A stretch of 7,915 bases of DNA from Moraxellaceae bacterium (GCA_030684415.1 JAUXNL010000440.1:1-7915); one strand, 5' to 3'. Positions 1 to 5,060 are shown, counted from the first letter of the stretch. Translations and numbers: made by a program. The notes: generated by a model not told the origin, from the sequence alone.

Positions 1-1389
1 CGGATTGTGCAGATCGCGCACCGGGCGGTTCACCAGATCATCCGCCGGCGTAAAGGCCGAGCCATCGAGATTGCGCGGCTGACGGCTGGTGCGCTCGAAG
101 TCTTCCACCGACACCGACAGGCCTGTCACCAGCGTGTGGCCAACGCCACCCGTGCTGAAATTCCACGTCAGGTCCGTGACATTCGCCAGGATGGCGGTTT
201 CGTCGTCGCGCACATTGCCGATATTGGTGCTGATGCTGAAGGTGTCGCCCGCCGTCGGGCAGGTGCCCGTGGCATTGAACGGCACACCGCCAATACAGAC
301 GAGACCGTTCATGGTCGCCGAGTTCGAATAGTTTTCCGTTTTCGCAAAACGCGTCGCGTTGCGCAGCGACAAGCTGTCGTTGATGTCTTTTTCCAGCAGC
401 GCGGTCAGCGTATCAATCACCGCCGTTTCGCGGTCCGTGTTGCTCCAGCCGAAATACGTGCTGCGATCCACCGGCACCGGCGCGCCAACACCGGGGTTGG
501 ACGCACGACGCCAGAGAATGCCGCGGTCCGGCACACGCTCGTTGTCCTGGTGCAGATAGTTGAGCGAGAAGCGGGTGTCCGTGCCCAGGCCGAAGGCCAG
601 CGACGTGGCAATGCCCCAGCGCTTCGCCCAGACATGGTCACGGTCGGGCGTATCATTTTCGTGTGTCATCACATTCACGCGCAGGGCTGTGGTGTCGCCC
701 AGCATCGTGTTGGCATCCACCGTGGCGCGGTAATAGTTGTCGGTGCCGACGCCCGCGCCCAGCTTCACGAATTCATCTTTCTTCGCGGTTTTGCTCACCA
801 TGTTGATGGCGCCCGCTACCGCACCACCGCCGGAATAGACCGAGCTTGCGCCCTTGGTGATTTCCAGTTGCTCCAGATTGAACGGATCGACACGCGCGGT
901 TTGCGCACTGTCGCGGATGCCGTCTACCTGGATGTCGTTCTCGATGCGCGCGCCACGTAGCGTGATGTTGTCGCCAAAGCCGTTGCCACCCTCAGCCGCG
1001 CCCAGCGTGATGCCCGGCACATTGCCCAGCATGTCGCGCAGGGTCAGCTGGCCCTGTTCTTCAATGATGCGTTTCGGAATGACCTGCACGCTCTGCGGCG
1101 TATCGCGCAATGGTGCCGTGTACTTGGGCGAGCTCACCTGGGGCAGTGCCTCATCAGCCGCGGCGGACTCCACCTCGACCGGTTCCAGCACGGTCGACTC
1201 TGTTGCCGTTGCTTGGGACTGAGCTTGTGCCTGAGCCGGGGTTTGGGCGGCGACCGGGGCCACAACAGGCGTCACAACAGGTGCCGCTGTCGGCACCTCT
1301 TCTGCCAGCACGGCAGGGCCGTGCAAGGCCAGCAGGCCGATCACCAGGGGCTTGAGCACAAAAACAGGGCGGGCAGTACGGCGGGACAT
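1..1389 (-). CDS. TonB-dependent siderophore receptor (3' end beyond window)
   Basis: Outer-membrane gated channel that imports ferric siderophore using energy from TonB-ExbBD. The visible 463 residues start with a basic, hydrophobic signal peptide (about 1-29, likely cleaved after AVLA). A Pro/Ala/Gln-rich stretch follows (31-65), then a possible TonB-box region (VLEPVEVE, 67-74). The plug domain (about 90-200) has the family signatures LRDTPQSVQVI, RDML.NVPGI, LRGARIENDIQVDGIRD and GASSVYSGGGAVAGAINMVSK. Beta-barrel strands follow and the frame is still open at base 1, so roughly a third of a usual ~700-residue receptor is missing at the C-terminus. The start is the ATG at 1389, with GAGGAA (complement of 1396-1401) 6 bases upstream. 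A Fur box lies ~120 bases upstream, so iron starvation should induce it. The plug resembles Fiu-type catecholate receptors, but the ligand cannot be assigned. Confidence 0.93.
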   Translation of the reverse strand, partial: MSRRTARPVFVLKPLVIGLLALHGPAVLAEEVPTAAPVVTPVVAPVAAQTPAQAQAQSQATATESTVLEPVEVESAAADEALPQVSSPKYTAPLRDTPQSVQVIPKRIIEEQGQLTLRDMLGNVPGITLGAAEGGNGFGDNITLRGARIENDIQVDGIRDSAQTARVDPFNLEQLEITKGASSVYSGGGAVAGAINMVSKTAKKDEFVKLGAGVGTDNYYRATVDANTMLGDTTALRVNVMTHENDTPDRDHVWAKRWGIATSLAFGLGTDTRFSLNYLHQDNERVPDRGILWRRASNPGVGAPVPVDRSTYFGWSNTDRETAVIDTLTALLEKDINDSLSLRNATRFAKTENYSNSATMNGLVCIGGVPFNATGTCPTAGDTFSISTNIGNVRDDETAILANVTDLTWNFSTGGVGHTLVTGLSVSVEDFERTSRQPRNLDGSAFTPADDLVNRPVRDLHNP

Positions 1390-1503
1390 CGCGAATTCCT
1401 CGACAAATCAAGTGGTTGACGCATCACTTGGCTGTCGGGACACCCGATGGCTGGCTACGGCGTGGAAGAGGCCGGCGGTTCAGCTTGGGCCATCACGCCG
1501 CGG

Positions 1504-1532
1504 ACTTTAAATCAAATGAGAACCATTATCAA
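1504..1532 (-). promoter_or_regulatory. Fur-box-overlapped promoter of the TonB receptor
   Basis: On the minus strand a -35-like TTGATA (1532-1527) and a -10-like TAAAGT (1509-1504) are 17 bases apart. The spacer and -35 are covered by a 19-bp Fur-box match (1530-1512), GATAATGGTTCTCATTTGA, which agrees with the classical consensus at 13 of 19 positions. Fur-Fe2+ bound here would occlude RNA polymerase. The predicted leader to the ATG at 1389 is about 110 bases and contains a weak CAAGTG/CACTTG inverted repeat (1409-1430). Confidence 0.75.
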
Positions 1533-1632
1533 TAAGTGGTTGAAAAGTTGCCGAGCTGTGGGGCTATCTGCCTCGCAGTATCACACCCTCTGATCGCCGG
1601 CGCCGGAGCGTTGTCGGCCACTCCCCATCGTC

Positions 1633-1679
1633 GTCCCCGCGCACCCCAAGGGTACTTCCTGCGGGGCGCAGGCGGGGAC
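1633..1679. repeat. REP-like extragenic palindrome
   Basis: Arms GTCCCCGC (1633-1640) and GCGGGGAC (1672-1679) are perfect inverted repeats. The ~31 bases between them contain smaller hairpins (ACCC/GGGT, and TGCG/CGCA around 1660-1670). Sequence style and position, between the receptor promoter and the yegP terminator, resemble the dispersed REP/BIME-like palindromes of many proteobacterial genomes. Only one copy is present here, so its repetitive nature is inferred. Confidence 0.45.
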
Positions 1680-1714
1680 CCAGCGCCTTGACGCTCCACA
1701 ACCCAAACCGCACA

Positions 1715-1749
1715 AACAAAAACGCCCAAGGGCACAAGCCCTTGGGCGT
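1715..1749 (-). terminator. Rho-independent terminator of yegP
   Basis: A perfect 12-bp stem (1722-1733 with 1738-1749, loop ACAA) lies 18 bases past the yegP stop. On the minus strand it is followed by TTTTTGTTT. It is a strong intrinsic terminator for yegP and separates it from the receptor transcription unit. Confidence 0.92.
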
Positions 1750-1767
1750 CTCATTCACAAGCACAGC

Positions 1768-2100
1768 TCAGGTGTTGTCTTTAATCGTGGTGCTGGTGCC
1801 ATTTGTTTTGACGCTTTCGATGCCGGCATCACGTGAGGCCGCCGAGCCATACATCTGGCTGCTACCAATCACTTGGCCATTGGTGGCCTTCAGATTGAAG
1901 AACTCCTTACCGTTGGCGGCCGTTTTCTTTTCATAGCGCGCCTCGTTCGTGCAATTGGCCTGCACGGATGCAATGCCGGCCTCGGCAGAGCCTTTGGCCT
2001 TGTAGAGCTCACTGGTGAGAATGGTTTCAGCATTCCCTGCTTTGAGCACAAAGCGGAACTGACCATCACTGCTCTTGCTAAGTTCGAACCAACCCGCCAT
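1768..2100 (-). CDS. yegP: YegP family protein (UPF0339, two DUF1508 repeats)
   Basis: 110-residue protein, the full length of the enterobacterial YegP family. It is built of two tandem DUF1508 repeats. The first (about 3-55) contains GWFELSKSSDGQFRFVLKAG, TILTSELY and GIASVQ.N. The second (about 62-104) contains GKEFFNLKATNGQVIGSSQ, MY and GIESVKTNG. The protein ends in KDNT as in E. coli YegP. The family folds as small beta-alpha-beta units; its biochemical role is unknown. The ATG at 2100 has a strong AAGAGGAG ribosome binding site 8 bases upstream (complement of 2109-2116). It has its own terminator and appears monocistronic. I saw no convincing promoter in the 220 bases upstream. Confidence 0.93.
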   Translation of the reverse strand: MAGWFELSKSSDGQFRFVLKAGNAETILTSELYKAKGSAEAGIASVQANCTNEARYEKKTAANGKEFFNLKATNGQVIGSSQMYGSAASRDAGIESVKTNGTSTTIKDNT

Positions 2101-2188
2101 GTCGAGTACTCCTCTTGTTTGGCATGAAGGATACGCAGTTACACACCGCCGGCCTTCAGCGTAGGAAGAGGCTCAAAGCAGGGTGCAG

Positions 2189-2223
2189 CGCATCTTGCCA
2201 CTAGCCCGAAGCGCGGAGCAACA
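2189..2223 (+). mobile_element. Short fragment resembling the 5' end of the IS at 5542-7311
   Basis: Bases 2189-2223 match 5561-5594, the untranslated left end of the downstream IS, at about 30 of 35 positions with one indel, including 14 consecutive identical bases (2189-2202). Similarity fades before the point corresponding to the transposase start. It may be a relic of a related IS that once sat beside the toxin-antitoxin module. The terminal inverted repeat itself is not clearly recognisable here, so a chance or shared-host-sequence origin remains possible. Confidence 0.35.
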
Positions 2224-2231
2224 CAGCCAAC

Positions 2232-2319
2232 TATTCAGAAAAAAGCCCGGCACGGAGGGCTTGAGAATCATCATTCAGATGTTGATGGAGGGAGTCTTAG
2301 AGATGGTTAGAGTTTTCTG
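2232..2319 (-). repeat. Interspersed repeat, copy A
   Basis: Copy A of an ~85-bp element also found at 3529-3619. The 52 bases 2261-2312 align without gaps to 3561-3612 with 42 identities, and TATTCAG plus the adjacent A-run and GCCCGGC also match. It contains a terminator hairpin (2239-2262), a second hairpin around ATCATCATTCAGATGTTGAT (2267-2286), and outer complementary ends CAGAAAA (2236-2242) and TTTTCTG (2313-2319). It lies directly downstream of the minus-strand toxin gene. Confidence 0.7.
2239..2262 (-). terminator. Terminator downstream of the minus-strand toxin
   Basis: On the minus strand AAGCCC (2262-2257) pairs with GGGCTT (2248-2243) and runs into six T residues (2244-2239). 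It lies ~60 bases past the toxin stop at 2321 and probably ends the toxin-antitoxin transcript. Confidence 0.7.
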
Positions 2320-2320
2320 C

Positions 2321-2626
2321 TCATTCACGCGATTTCAGGCGGCCCGTACGAAGAAGCCGCTCTGAACGCATGACATAAACGACGAAAACCTTCTCACCGT
2401 CGTAACGGTAGAAGACCCGGCATGGGGGCTCAACTATGTGGCGATAGCGGGAGCGCCTCAGCTCAGGTGGCTTACTGCCGCTCTGCGGATGGGCCTCAAG
2501 TTGTTCCACATGACTCAATACCCGGTTAACCAGTTCCTTGGCTGCACTGGGGTTCTCTATGGCGATGTAGTCGGCGATGGCGTCCAGGTCATTAAGCGCT
2601 GGTTCAGTCCAGATTATTTGAGCCAT
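2321..2626 (-). CDS. RelE/ParE-superfamily toxin
   Basis: 101-residue type II toxin, a normal length for ParE-like members. The N-terminus (IIWTEPALNDLDAIADYIA) is the characteristic strand-helix of the family. It is followed by ENPSAAKELVNRV, PQSGSKPPELRR, and the C-terminal strands YRHIVEPPCRVFYRYDGEKVFVVYVMRSERLL. The layout is closest to ParE-type toxins, which poison DNA gyrase. RelE-like ribosome-dependent mRNA cleavage cannot be excluded by eye, because the RelE lysine pair and final tyrosine are not evident. The start codon overlaps the end of the antitoxin gene by 13 bases, which implies translational coupling with antitoxin made first. A terminator follows. Confidence 0.88.
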   Translation of the reverse strand: MAQIIWTEPALNDLDAIADYIAIENPSAAKELVNRVLSHVEQLEAHPQSGSKPPELRRSRYRHIVEPPCRVFYRYDGEKVFVVYVMRSERLLRTGRLKSRE

Positions 2627-2871
2627 CGGGCCATGCGGGTCTTGGCCTCGGCGTGGGTCGCAACCCTGCCCTCAGCGATGGCCATTTCACCCCGAGCGAT
2701 GCCCTCGAGGATGCCCATGCGCTGCTGCAGGAGCTCGTAACTCTCAACATCAACGAGATAAGCGCTGGGTAAGCCGTGCTGGGTAATGAGGATGGGCTCT
2801 CTATCCCTCTCGAGATCCGAGAGGAGTTCAGTCGCTTGGCGCTTGAGGGTGGTAACAAGTTCTGTTCGCAT
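2614..2871 (-). CDS. Phd/YefM-family antitoxin of the minus-strand module
   Basis: 85-residue antitoxin. The N-terminal half has the Phd/YefM DNA-binding fold pattern: a helix rich in charged residues (LKRQATELLSDLERDREPI), then the strand LITQHGLPSAYLVDVESYELL. The C-terminal part (QQRMGILEGIARGEMAIAEGR through the end) is the charged segment that would wrap the toxin. It neutralises the toxin at 2321-2626 and should repress the operon. There is no clear Shine-Dalgarno before the ATG at 2871, and a good promoter ends 8 bases upstream, so translation may be leaderless or nearly so. Confidence 0.87.
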   Translation of the reverse strand: MRTELVTTLKRQATELLSDLERDREPILITQHGLPSAYLVDVESYELLQQRMGILEGIARGEMAIAEGRVATHAEAKTRMARWLK

Positions 2872-2879
2872 AGCGAGTG

Positions 2880-2908
2880 ATACTATTGTGGCACTTCGGG
2901 TTTGGCAA
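2880..2908 (-). promoter_or_regulatory. Promoter of the minus-strand toxin-antitoxin operon
   Basis: On the minus strand TTGCCA (2908-2903) and TAGTAT (2885-2880) are separated by 17 bases. The -35 agrees with consensus at 5 of 6 positions and the -10 at 4 of 6. Transcription would start around 2873, leaving almost no leader before the ATG at 2871. Confidence 0.5.
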
Positions 2909-2936
2909 CCGGCTAGTCAAAAACTCTGGCGTATGA

Positions 2937-2975
2937 GCTCAGGCCGTGGGACGTCAGGGACGTTGCGCCTGAAGC
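2937..2975. other. Nested hairpin, possible RNA element
   Basis: GC-TCAGGC (2937-2944) pairs with GCCTGA-A-GC (2967-2975), 8 bp with one bulged A. It encloses a second hairpin, ACGTC/GACGT (2951-2955 with 2959-2963, loop AGG). No T-tract follows on either strand. It lies just upstream of the long stem at 2986-3073 and may belong to the same structured leader. Confidence 0.4.
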
Positions 2976-2985
2976 AAGTAAAAAA

Positions 2986-3073
2986 GACTTTCCCCTCTCA
3001 AGCGGCGGAGCCGCATCGGCATCTGGGTGCCATGATCGAGGTGCGGTATTCAATCAAACGAGAGGGGGAAGTC
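2986..3073 (+). promoter_or_regulatory. Long-range RNA stem occluding a ribosome binding site
   Basis: Bases 2986-2999 are complementary to 3060-3073 over 14 consecutive positions, 13 Watson-Crick pairs plus one G-U. The 3' arm includes the purine-rich Shine-Dalgarno GAGGGGGAAG of the ORF starting at 3077, so the fold would hide it. The 60-base loop can form GCGGC/GCCGC (3002-3006 with 3010-3014). Alternatively it can form CCGCATC/GGTGCGG (3011-3017 with 3040-3046) stacked on GGCAT/GTGCC (3018-3022 with 3027-3031); the first and second options exclude each other. This is the architecture expected of a cis-regulatory leader. No known riboswitch class was recognised. Confidence 0.45.
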
Positions 3074-3076
3074 GCC

Positions 3077-3205
3077 ATGGAGTCTATAGCGGTCAGTGTG
3101 GATCTCGCAAAGCAGGGGCAACAGCAACAGCAACAGAGCAGTACATCGTCCACGCCAAGCGCGAGAGTGTATTCAACGGGTCAGACCGACTCGGGGAGAG
3201 CCTGA
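3077..3205 (+). CDS. Small ORF with strong SD, Gln-rich, unknown function
   Basis: A 42-residue ORF beginning MESIAVSVDLAKQGQ, with a run of six glutamines encoded partly by three CAACAG-type repeats (3119-3136), then a Ser/Thr-rich tail ending at TGA 3203-3205. Support comes from an unusually strong Shine-Dalgarno (GAGGGGGAAG, ending 5-6 bases before the ATG) and the conspicuous stem that would sequester it. The opening residues faintly recall the start of IS110-type transposases (…GIDLAK…), but nothing further downstream fits. I do not recognise the product. It could equally be a fortuitous ORF or a decayed gene start. Confidence 0.3.
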   Translation: MESIAVSVDLAKQGQQQQQQSSTSSTPSARVYSTGQTDSGRA

Positions 3206-3452
3206 CTAACAAGTTGTGCGGACTGATCCTCAGGGCAAGGGCATCACCGCTGAACGAAAGAGGCTTCTGGGTGTGCTGATTTTAAGGTATGGGTACAGTG
3301 GTCCGTGCGCCGTGACATGTCGCGCACAACAAGACCGTTTATGACCGCAGGAAATCCCGTGGGAGGGAAGTGCAGTCTGGCATTGTTGATTGAAGCTTGA
3401 GCAGGATGCGGCGTGACGAGTGAGTTTGATGAGAGAAAGATAATGCAGTGGG
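3206..3452. other. Non-coding stretch, no recognised gene
   Basis: Open frames on both strands here have no recognisable protein features. The only visible structure is an inverted repeat GTGCGC/GCGCAC (3305-3310 with 3322-3327). The stretch separates the structured leader from the palindrome at 3453-3511. Confidence 0.4.
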
Positions 3453-3511
3453 TGTTGCCCACCGCACGAGGCCTTGTCGTCTTGAAACACGGCCTCGCAC
3501 CGTGGACAACA
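3453..3511. other. Nested palindrome able to form a long hairpin
   Basis: Three complementary blocks are arranged symmetrically: TGTTG/CAACA (3453-3457 with 3507-3511), CCAC/GTGG (3459-3462 with 3502-3505) and CGAGGCC/GGCCTCG (3467-3473 with 3491-3497). A 1x1 mismatch and a 4x4 internal loop separate them, and the apical loop is 17 bases. All 16 blocked positions pair. No T-tract follows, so it is not a standard terminator. The box order is GTT…AAC, opposite to an attC site. Function unknown. Confidence 0.5.
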
Positions 3512-3528
3512 GACGCGCGGCGGAGAAA

Positions 3529-3619
3529 TATTCAGGAAAAAAAGCCCGGCGATACTGGGCTTGAACATCATCACTCAGGTGTTGACGGGGGAAGTCTTAG
3601 GAATGGTTAGGGCTTCCTT
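3529..3619 (-). repeat. Interspersed repeat, copy B
   Basis: Second copy of the element at 2232-2319, in the same orientation (42 of 52 identities across 3561-3612). It keeps the minus-strand terminator hairpin and the second hairpin, whose loop-closing pair has changed from T-A to C-G (ACTCAGGT instead of ATTCAGAT). The outer ends are again complementary although their sequence differs: AGGAA (3534-3538) with TTCCT (3614-3618). Unlike copy A, no minus-strand gene lies upstream of it. It sits just upstream of the plus-strand relBE promoter. Confidence 0.7.
3537..3562 (-). terminator. Orphan intrinsic terminator on the minus strand
   Basis: On the minus strand AAGCCC (3562-3557) pairs with GGGCTT (3547-3542) and is followed by seven T residues. 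No minus-strand gene precedes it in this window. It may protect the downstream structured region from antisense transcription, or be a leftover of a lost gene. Confidence 0.6.
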
Positions 3620-3654
3620 GCAGAAGACCACTTAAAAGACCTATTATCTGGTCT
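3618..3654 (+). promoter_or_regulatory. Promoter and putative operator of the relBE-type operon
   Basis: A good -10, TATTAT (3642-3647), with a weak -35, TTGCAG (3618-3623), 18 bases upstream. An inverted repeat AGACCA (3625-3630) and TGGTCT (3649-3654) brackets the -10. This is a plausible operator for autorepression by the antitoxin or the toxin-antitoxin complex. Confidence 0.5.
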
Positions 3655-3681
3655 CCGCATGTCGTTCCCGAGGTCCGCCCC

Positions 3682-3930
3682 ATGACACATCAACTACTTA
3701 CCGAGACCGCAGCCAGCATCTCGGAACTCAAGGCCAACCCTATGAAGGTCGTGGCCAGCGGTAATGGTATGCCGGTCGTGGTGCTTAACCGCAATGAACC
3801 TGCCTTTTACTGCGTACCGGCTAACGCGTACGAAGCCATGATGGACATGGTTGATGACCTAGAACTGCTCAAGCTGGTGAAGAAGCGCCAACAGGAAAAG
3901 TCCGTCAAGGTATCGCTCGATGACCTATGA
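3682..3930 (+). CDS. Phd/YafN-like antitoxin paired with RelE
   Basis: 82-residue antitoxin. The N-terminus (ETAASISELKANPMKVV) and the strand-turn-strand GMPVVVLNRNEPAFYCVPANAYEAMMDM are typical of the Phd/YefM/YafN DNA-binding fold. The charged tail (LELLKLVKKRQQEKSVKVSLDDL) should bind and block the toxin. The ATG at 3682 follows CGAGGT (3669-3674) at 7 bases. The gene overlaps the toxin by 11 bases. It is likely autoregulated through the inverted repeat at 3625-3654. It carries a Phd/YafN-type sequence rather than the E. coli RelB ribbon-helix-helix type, which is a common mixed pairing in this superfamily. Confidence 0.88.
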   Translation: MTHQLLTETAASISELKANPMKVVASGNGMPVVVLNRNEPAFYCVPANAYEAMMDMVDDLELLKLVKKRQQEKSVKVSLDDL

Positions 3931-4222
3931 GCTCGCCTTCAAGACCTCCGCACTGAAAGAATGGAAGAAGCTCGGGCACACCGTTCAAGAACAGTTCAAG
4001 AAAAAACTTTCCGAACGTCTCAAGAATCCGCATGTGCCCAGCGCCGCACTTTCTAGTGCCACAAACATCTACAAGATCAAGTTGCGCCAGGCAGGTTACC
4101 GCCTTGTCTATTCAGTTGAAGACAAAACCGTAACCGTGACGGTAATTGCCGTAGGCAAGCGTGATCGCAACGAAGTTTACGATGTTGCTCTGTCACGCCT
4201 GCAAGATCCGCAAGCGCCCTAA
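3920..4222 (+). CDS. relE: RelE toxin, ribosome-dependent mRNA interferase
   Basis: 100-residue toxin that aligns without gaps to E. coli RelE over its first ~90 residues (KEWKKLG, KKKL, YKIKLR, GYRLVY, VGKRDRNEVY). RelE cleaves mRNA in the ribosomal A site. The residues known to matter are present at the same positions as in E. coli: K52, K54, R61, R81 and Y87, so it should be active. The start codon ATG at 3920 lies inside the antitoxin gene, out of frame, implying translational coupling. The TAA stop (4220-4222) lies inside GCCCTAAC, the first box of the attC-like structure at 4215-4310, as is common for integron cassette genes. Confidence 0.93.
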   Translation: MTYELAFKTSALKEWKKLGHTVQEQFKKKLSERLKNPHVPSAALSSATNIYKIKLRQAGYRLVYSVEDKTVTVTVIAVGKRDRNEVYDVALSRLQDPQAP

Positions 4223-4310
4223 CGTGGTGTAGAAGTTCAGACTTGATCTCTGAGTTAAGCTGCGCCGCCTAGCGGTGATGGTCTGAATAAATTCCTAGGG
4301 AATCCACGTT
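4215..4310. other. attC-like nested inverted repeat between convergent genes
   Basis: Boxes in order: GCCCTAAC (4215-4222), AACGTGG (4220-4226 region), TTCAGAC (4236-4242), CCGC-CTA-GCGG (4265-4275 region), GTCTGAA (4281-4287), CCACGTT (4304-4310). The outer, middle and inner blocks pair as one imperfect hairpin of ~96 bases. A separate ATTCC/GGAAT hairpin sits on one side. AAC on the left and GTT on the right are the invariant bases of integron attC ends, and CGTTAGGGC (minus strand, ending 4215) resembles the usual GTTAGGC R' box. The minus-strand reading also contains GCTTAACTCA, typical of an attC arm. No T-tract is present, so it is not a terminator. Confidence 0.42.
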
Positions 4311-4325
4311 TATTCAAGTGTGCCA

Positions 4326-5060
4326 CTAAATGTAAACGCCATCACAAAGATATATTCTTCCCTCTGAATCTTCGCAGCCAGAAAGGGCGCTTCGGAGACC
4401 CATTTCTTCTTCTGGATTGGCGCAGAAAATTCTATTTTTGACTACGTTTGCGGCTCTGTCTGACGAGCCAACAGATTTAAAGAAACGATCGTAATCTTCC
4501 TCATTTGAGAGGAAGCACTTGGCAAATCTATCAATTCCTTCATAAAGATTGAACTTTGTCTGTGACAGGAAGTGCCTCACCGTTCGTCCTTCACTTAGAC
4601 TAACGCTAATTCTGCTAAATGATCTTGGGATCGATGCATCTCGCTCCGGGAGAATCTGAAGATCTACCCCATTTTTCCTAAAGAAAATATTAGCTGTTTG
4701 AGTTTTGTTGGAGTTGGTTAAGGCTATTTTGTATTGCTTTGAATAAGGTTTAAGCGGAATCCATCCAAGGCGGCTTAGATGCGAAACTATCGCCTCCATT
4801 GTGGCTAGCCCAACAGTTATTGGGATGGACGGAATAAGGATGCCATATTCATCTTCTATAGCCTCGGATGACTTGCACTCTATTCTGCTTTTACAATCCC
4901 AATTGAGATAGGAAATACTCTCTACGGTCGCCACCTTTAGGCGTGAGTTTGATAGCCTGACAAGAACGGACTCGGATGGCCGTACGTCAGTCCGATAACA
5001 CGCAACTGGATAATCCATTCCAGACTCTGGAAATCTGACGAATGCAATGATGTAGCTCAT
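4326..5060 (-). CDS. Hypothetical protein, likely cassette gene
   Basis: 244-residue soluble-looking protein with no signal peptide or membrane segment, and no family I recognise. Visible features are an N-terminal strand-rich part (MSYIIAFVRFPESG.DYPVACYRTD, LVRLSN), a central VGLATMEAIVSHLSRLGWIPLKP, a strand-rich NIFFRKNGVDLQILPERD, and an acidic, helix-prone end (SNEEDYDRFFKSVG) closing with GRIYLCDGVYI. Six cysteines are scattered without a metal-site pattern. The DNA is more A/T-rich than the receptor gene. The ATG at 5060 follows CAAGG about 10 bases upstream. The stop lies 15 bases before the attC-like structure at 4215-4310, as in an integron cassette. Function unknown. Confidence 0.7.
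   Translation of the reverse strand: MSYIIAFVRFPESGMDYPVACYRTDVRPSESVLVRLSNSRLKVATVESISYLNWDCKSRIECKSSEAIEDEYGILIPSIPITVGLATMEAIVSHLSRLGWIPLKPYSKQYKIALTNSNKTQTANIFFRKNGVDLQILPERDASIPRSFSRISVSLSEGRTVRHFLSQTKFNLYEGIDRFAKCFLSNEEDYDRFFKSVGSSDRAANVVKNRIFCANPEEEMGLRSALSGCEDSEGRIYLCDGVYI

Noticed and set aside
7..960. Long plus-strand open frame opposite the receptor gene
   Set aside because: Arg/His/Val-rich antisense shadow of a clearly recognisable TonB receptor on the minus strand; no family features.
2270..2320. Repeats A and B as decayed 3' ends of yegP-like genes (minus-strand AACAYCTGA matches the yegP end)
   Set aside because: Upstream codons do not resemble the DUF1508 repeat, and the shared stretch is under ten bases.
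3008..3051. Similarity to group II intron domain V (GAGCCG…GCGGTATTC)
   Set aside because: The GNRA tetraloop and two-base bulge of domain V are missing, extra bases interrupt the lower stem, and no reverse transcriptase or other intron domain is nearby.
3077..3115. IS110/IS1111 transposase N-terminus
   Set aside because: Only about 12 residues are similar; the following glutamine run and the early stop do not fit, and no other conserved part of the family appears downstream.
3230..3574. Minus-strand 114-codon ORF rich in cysteine
   Set aside because: It begins inside a terminator hairpin and repeat copy B, crosses the palindrome at 3453-3511, has no good SD, and the cysteines form no consistent metal-binding pattern.
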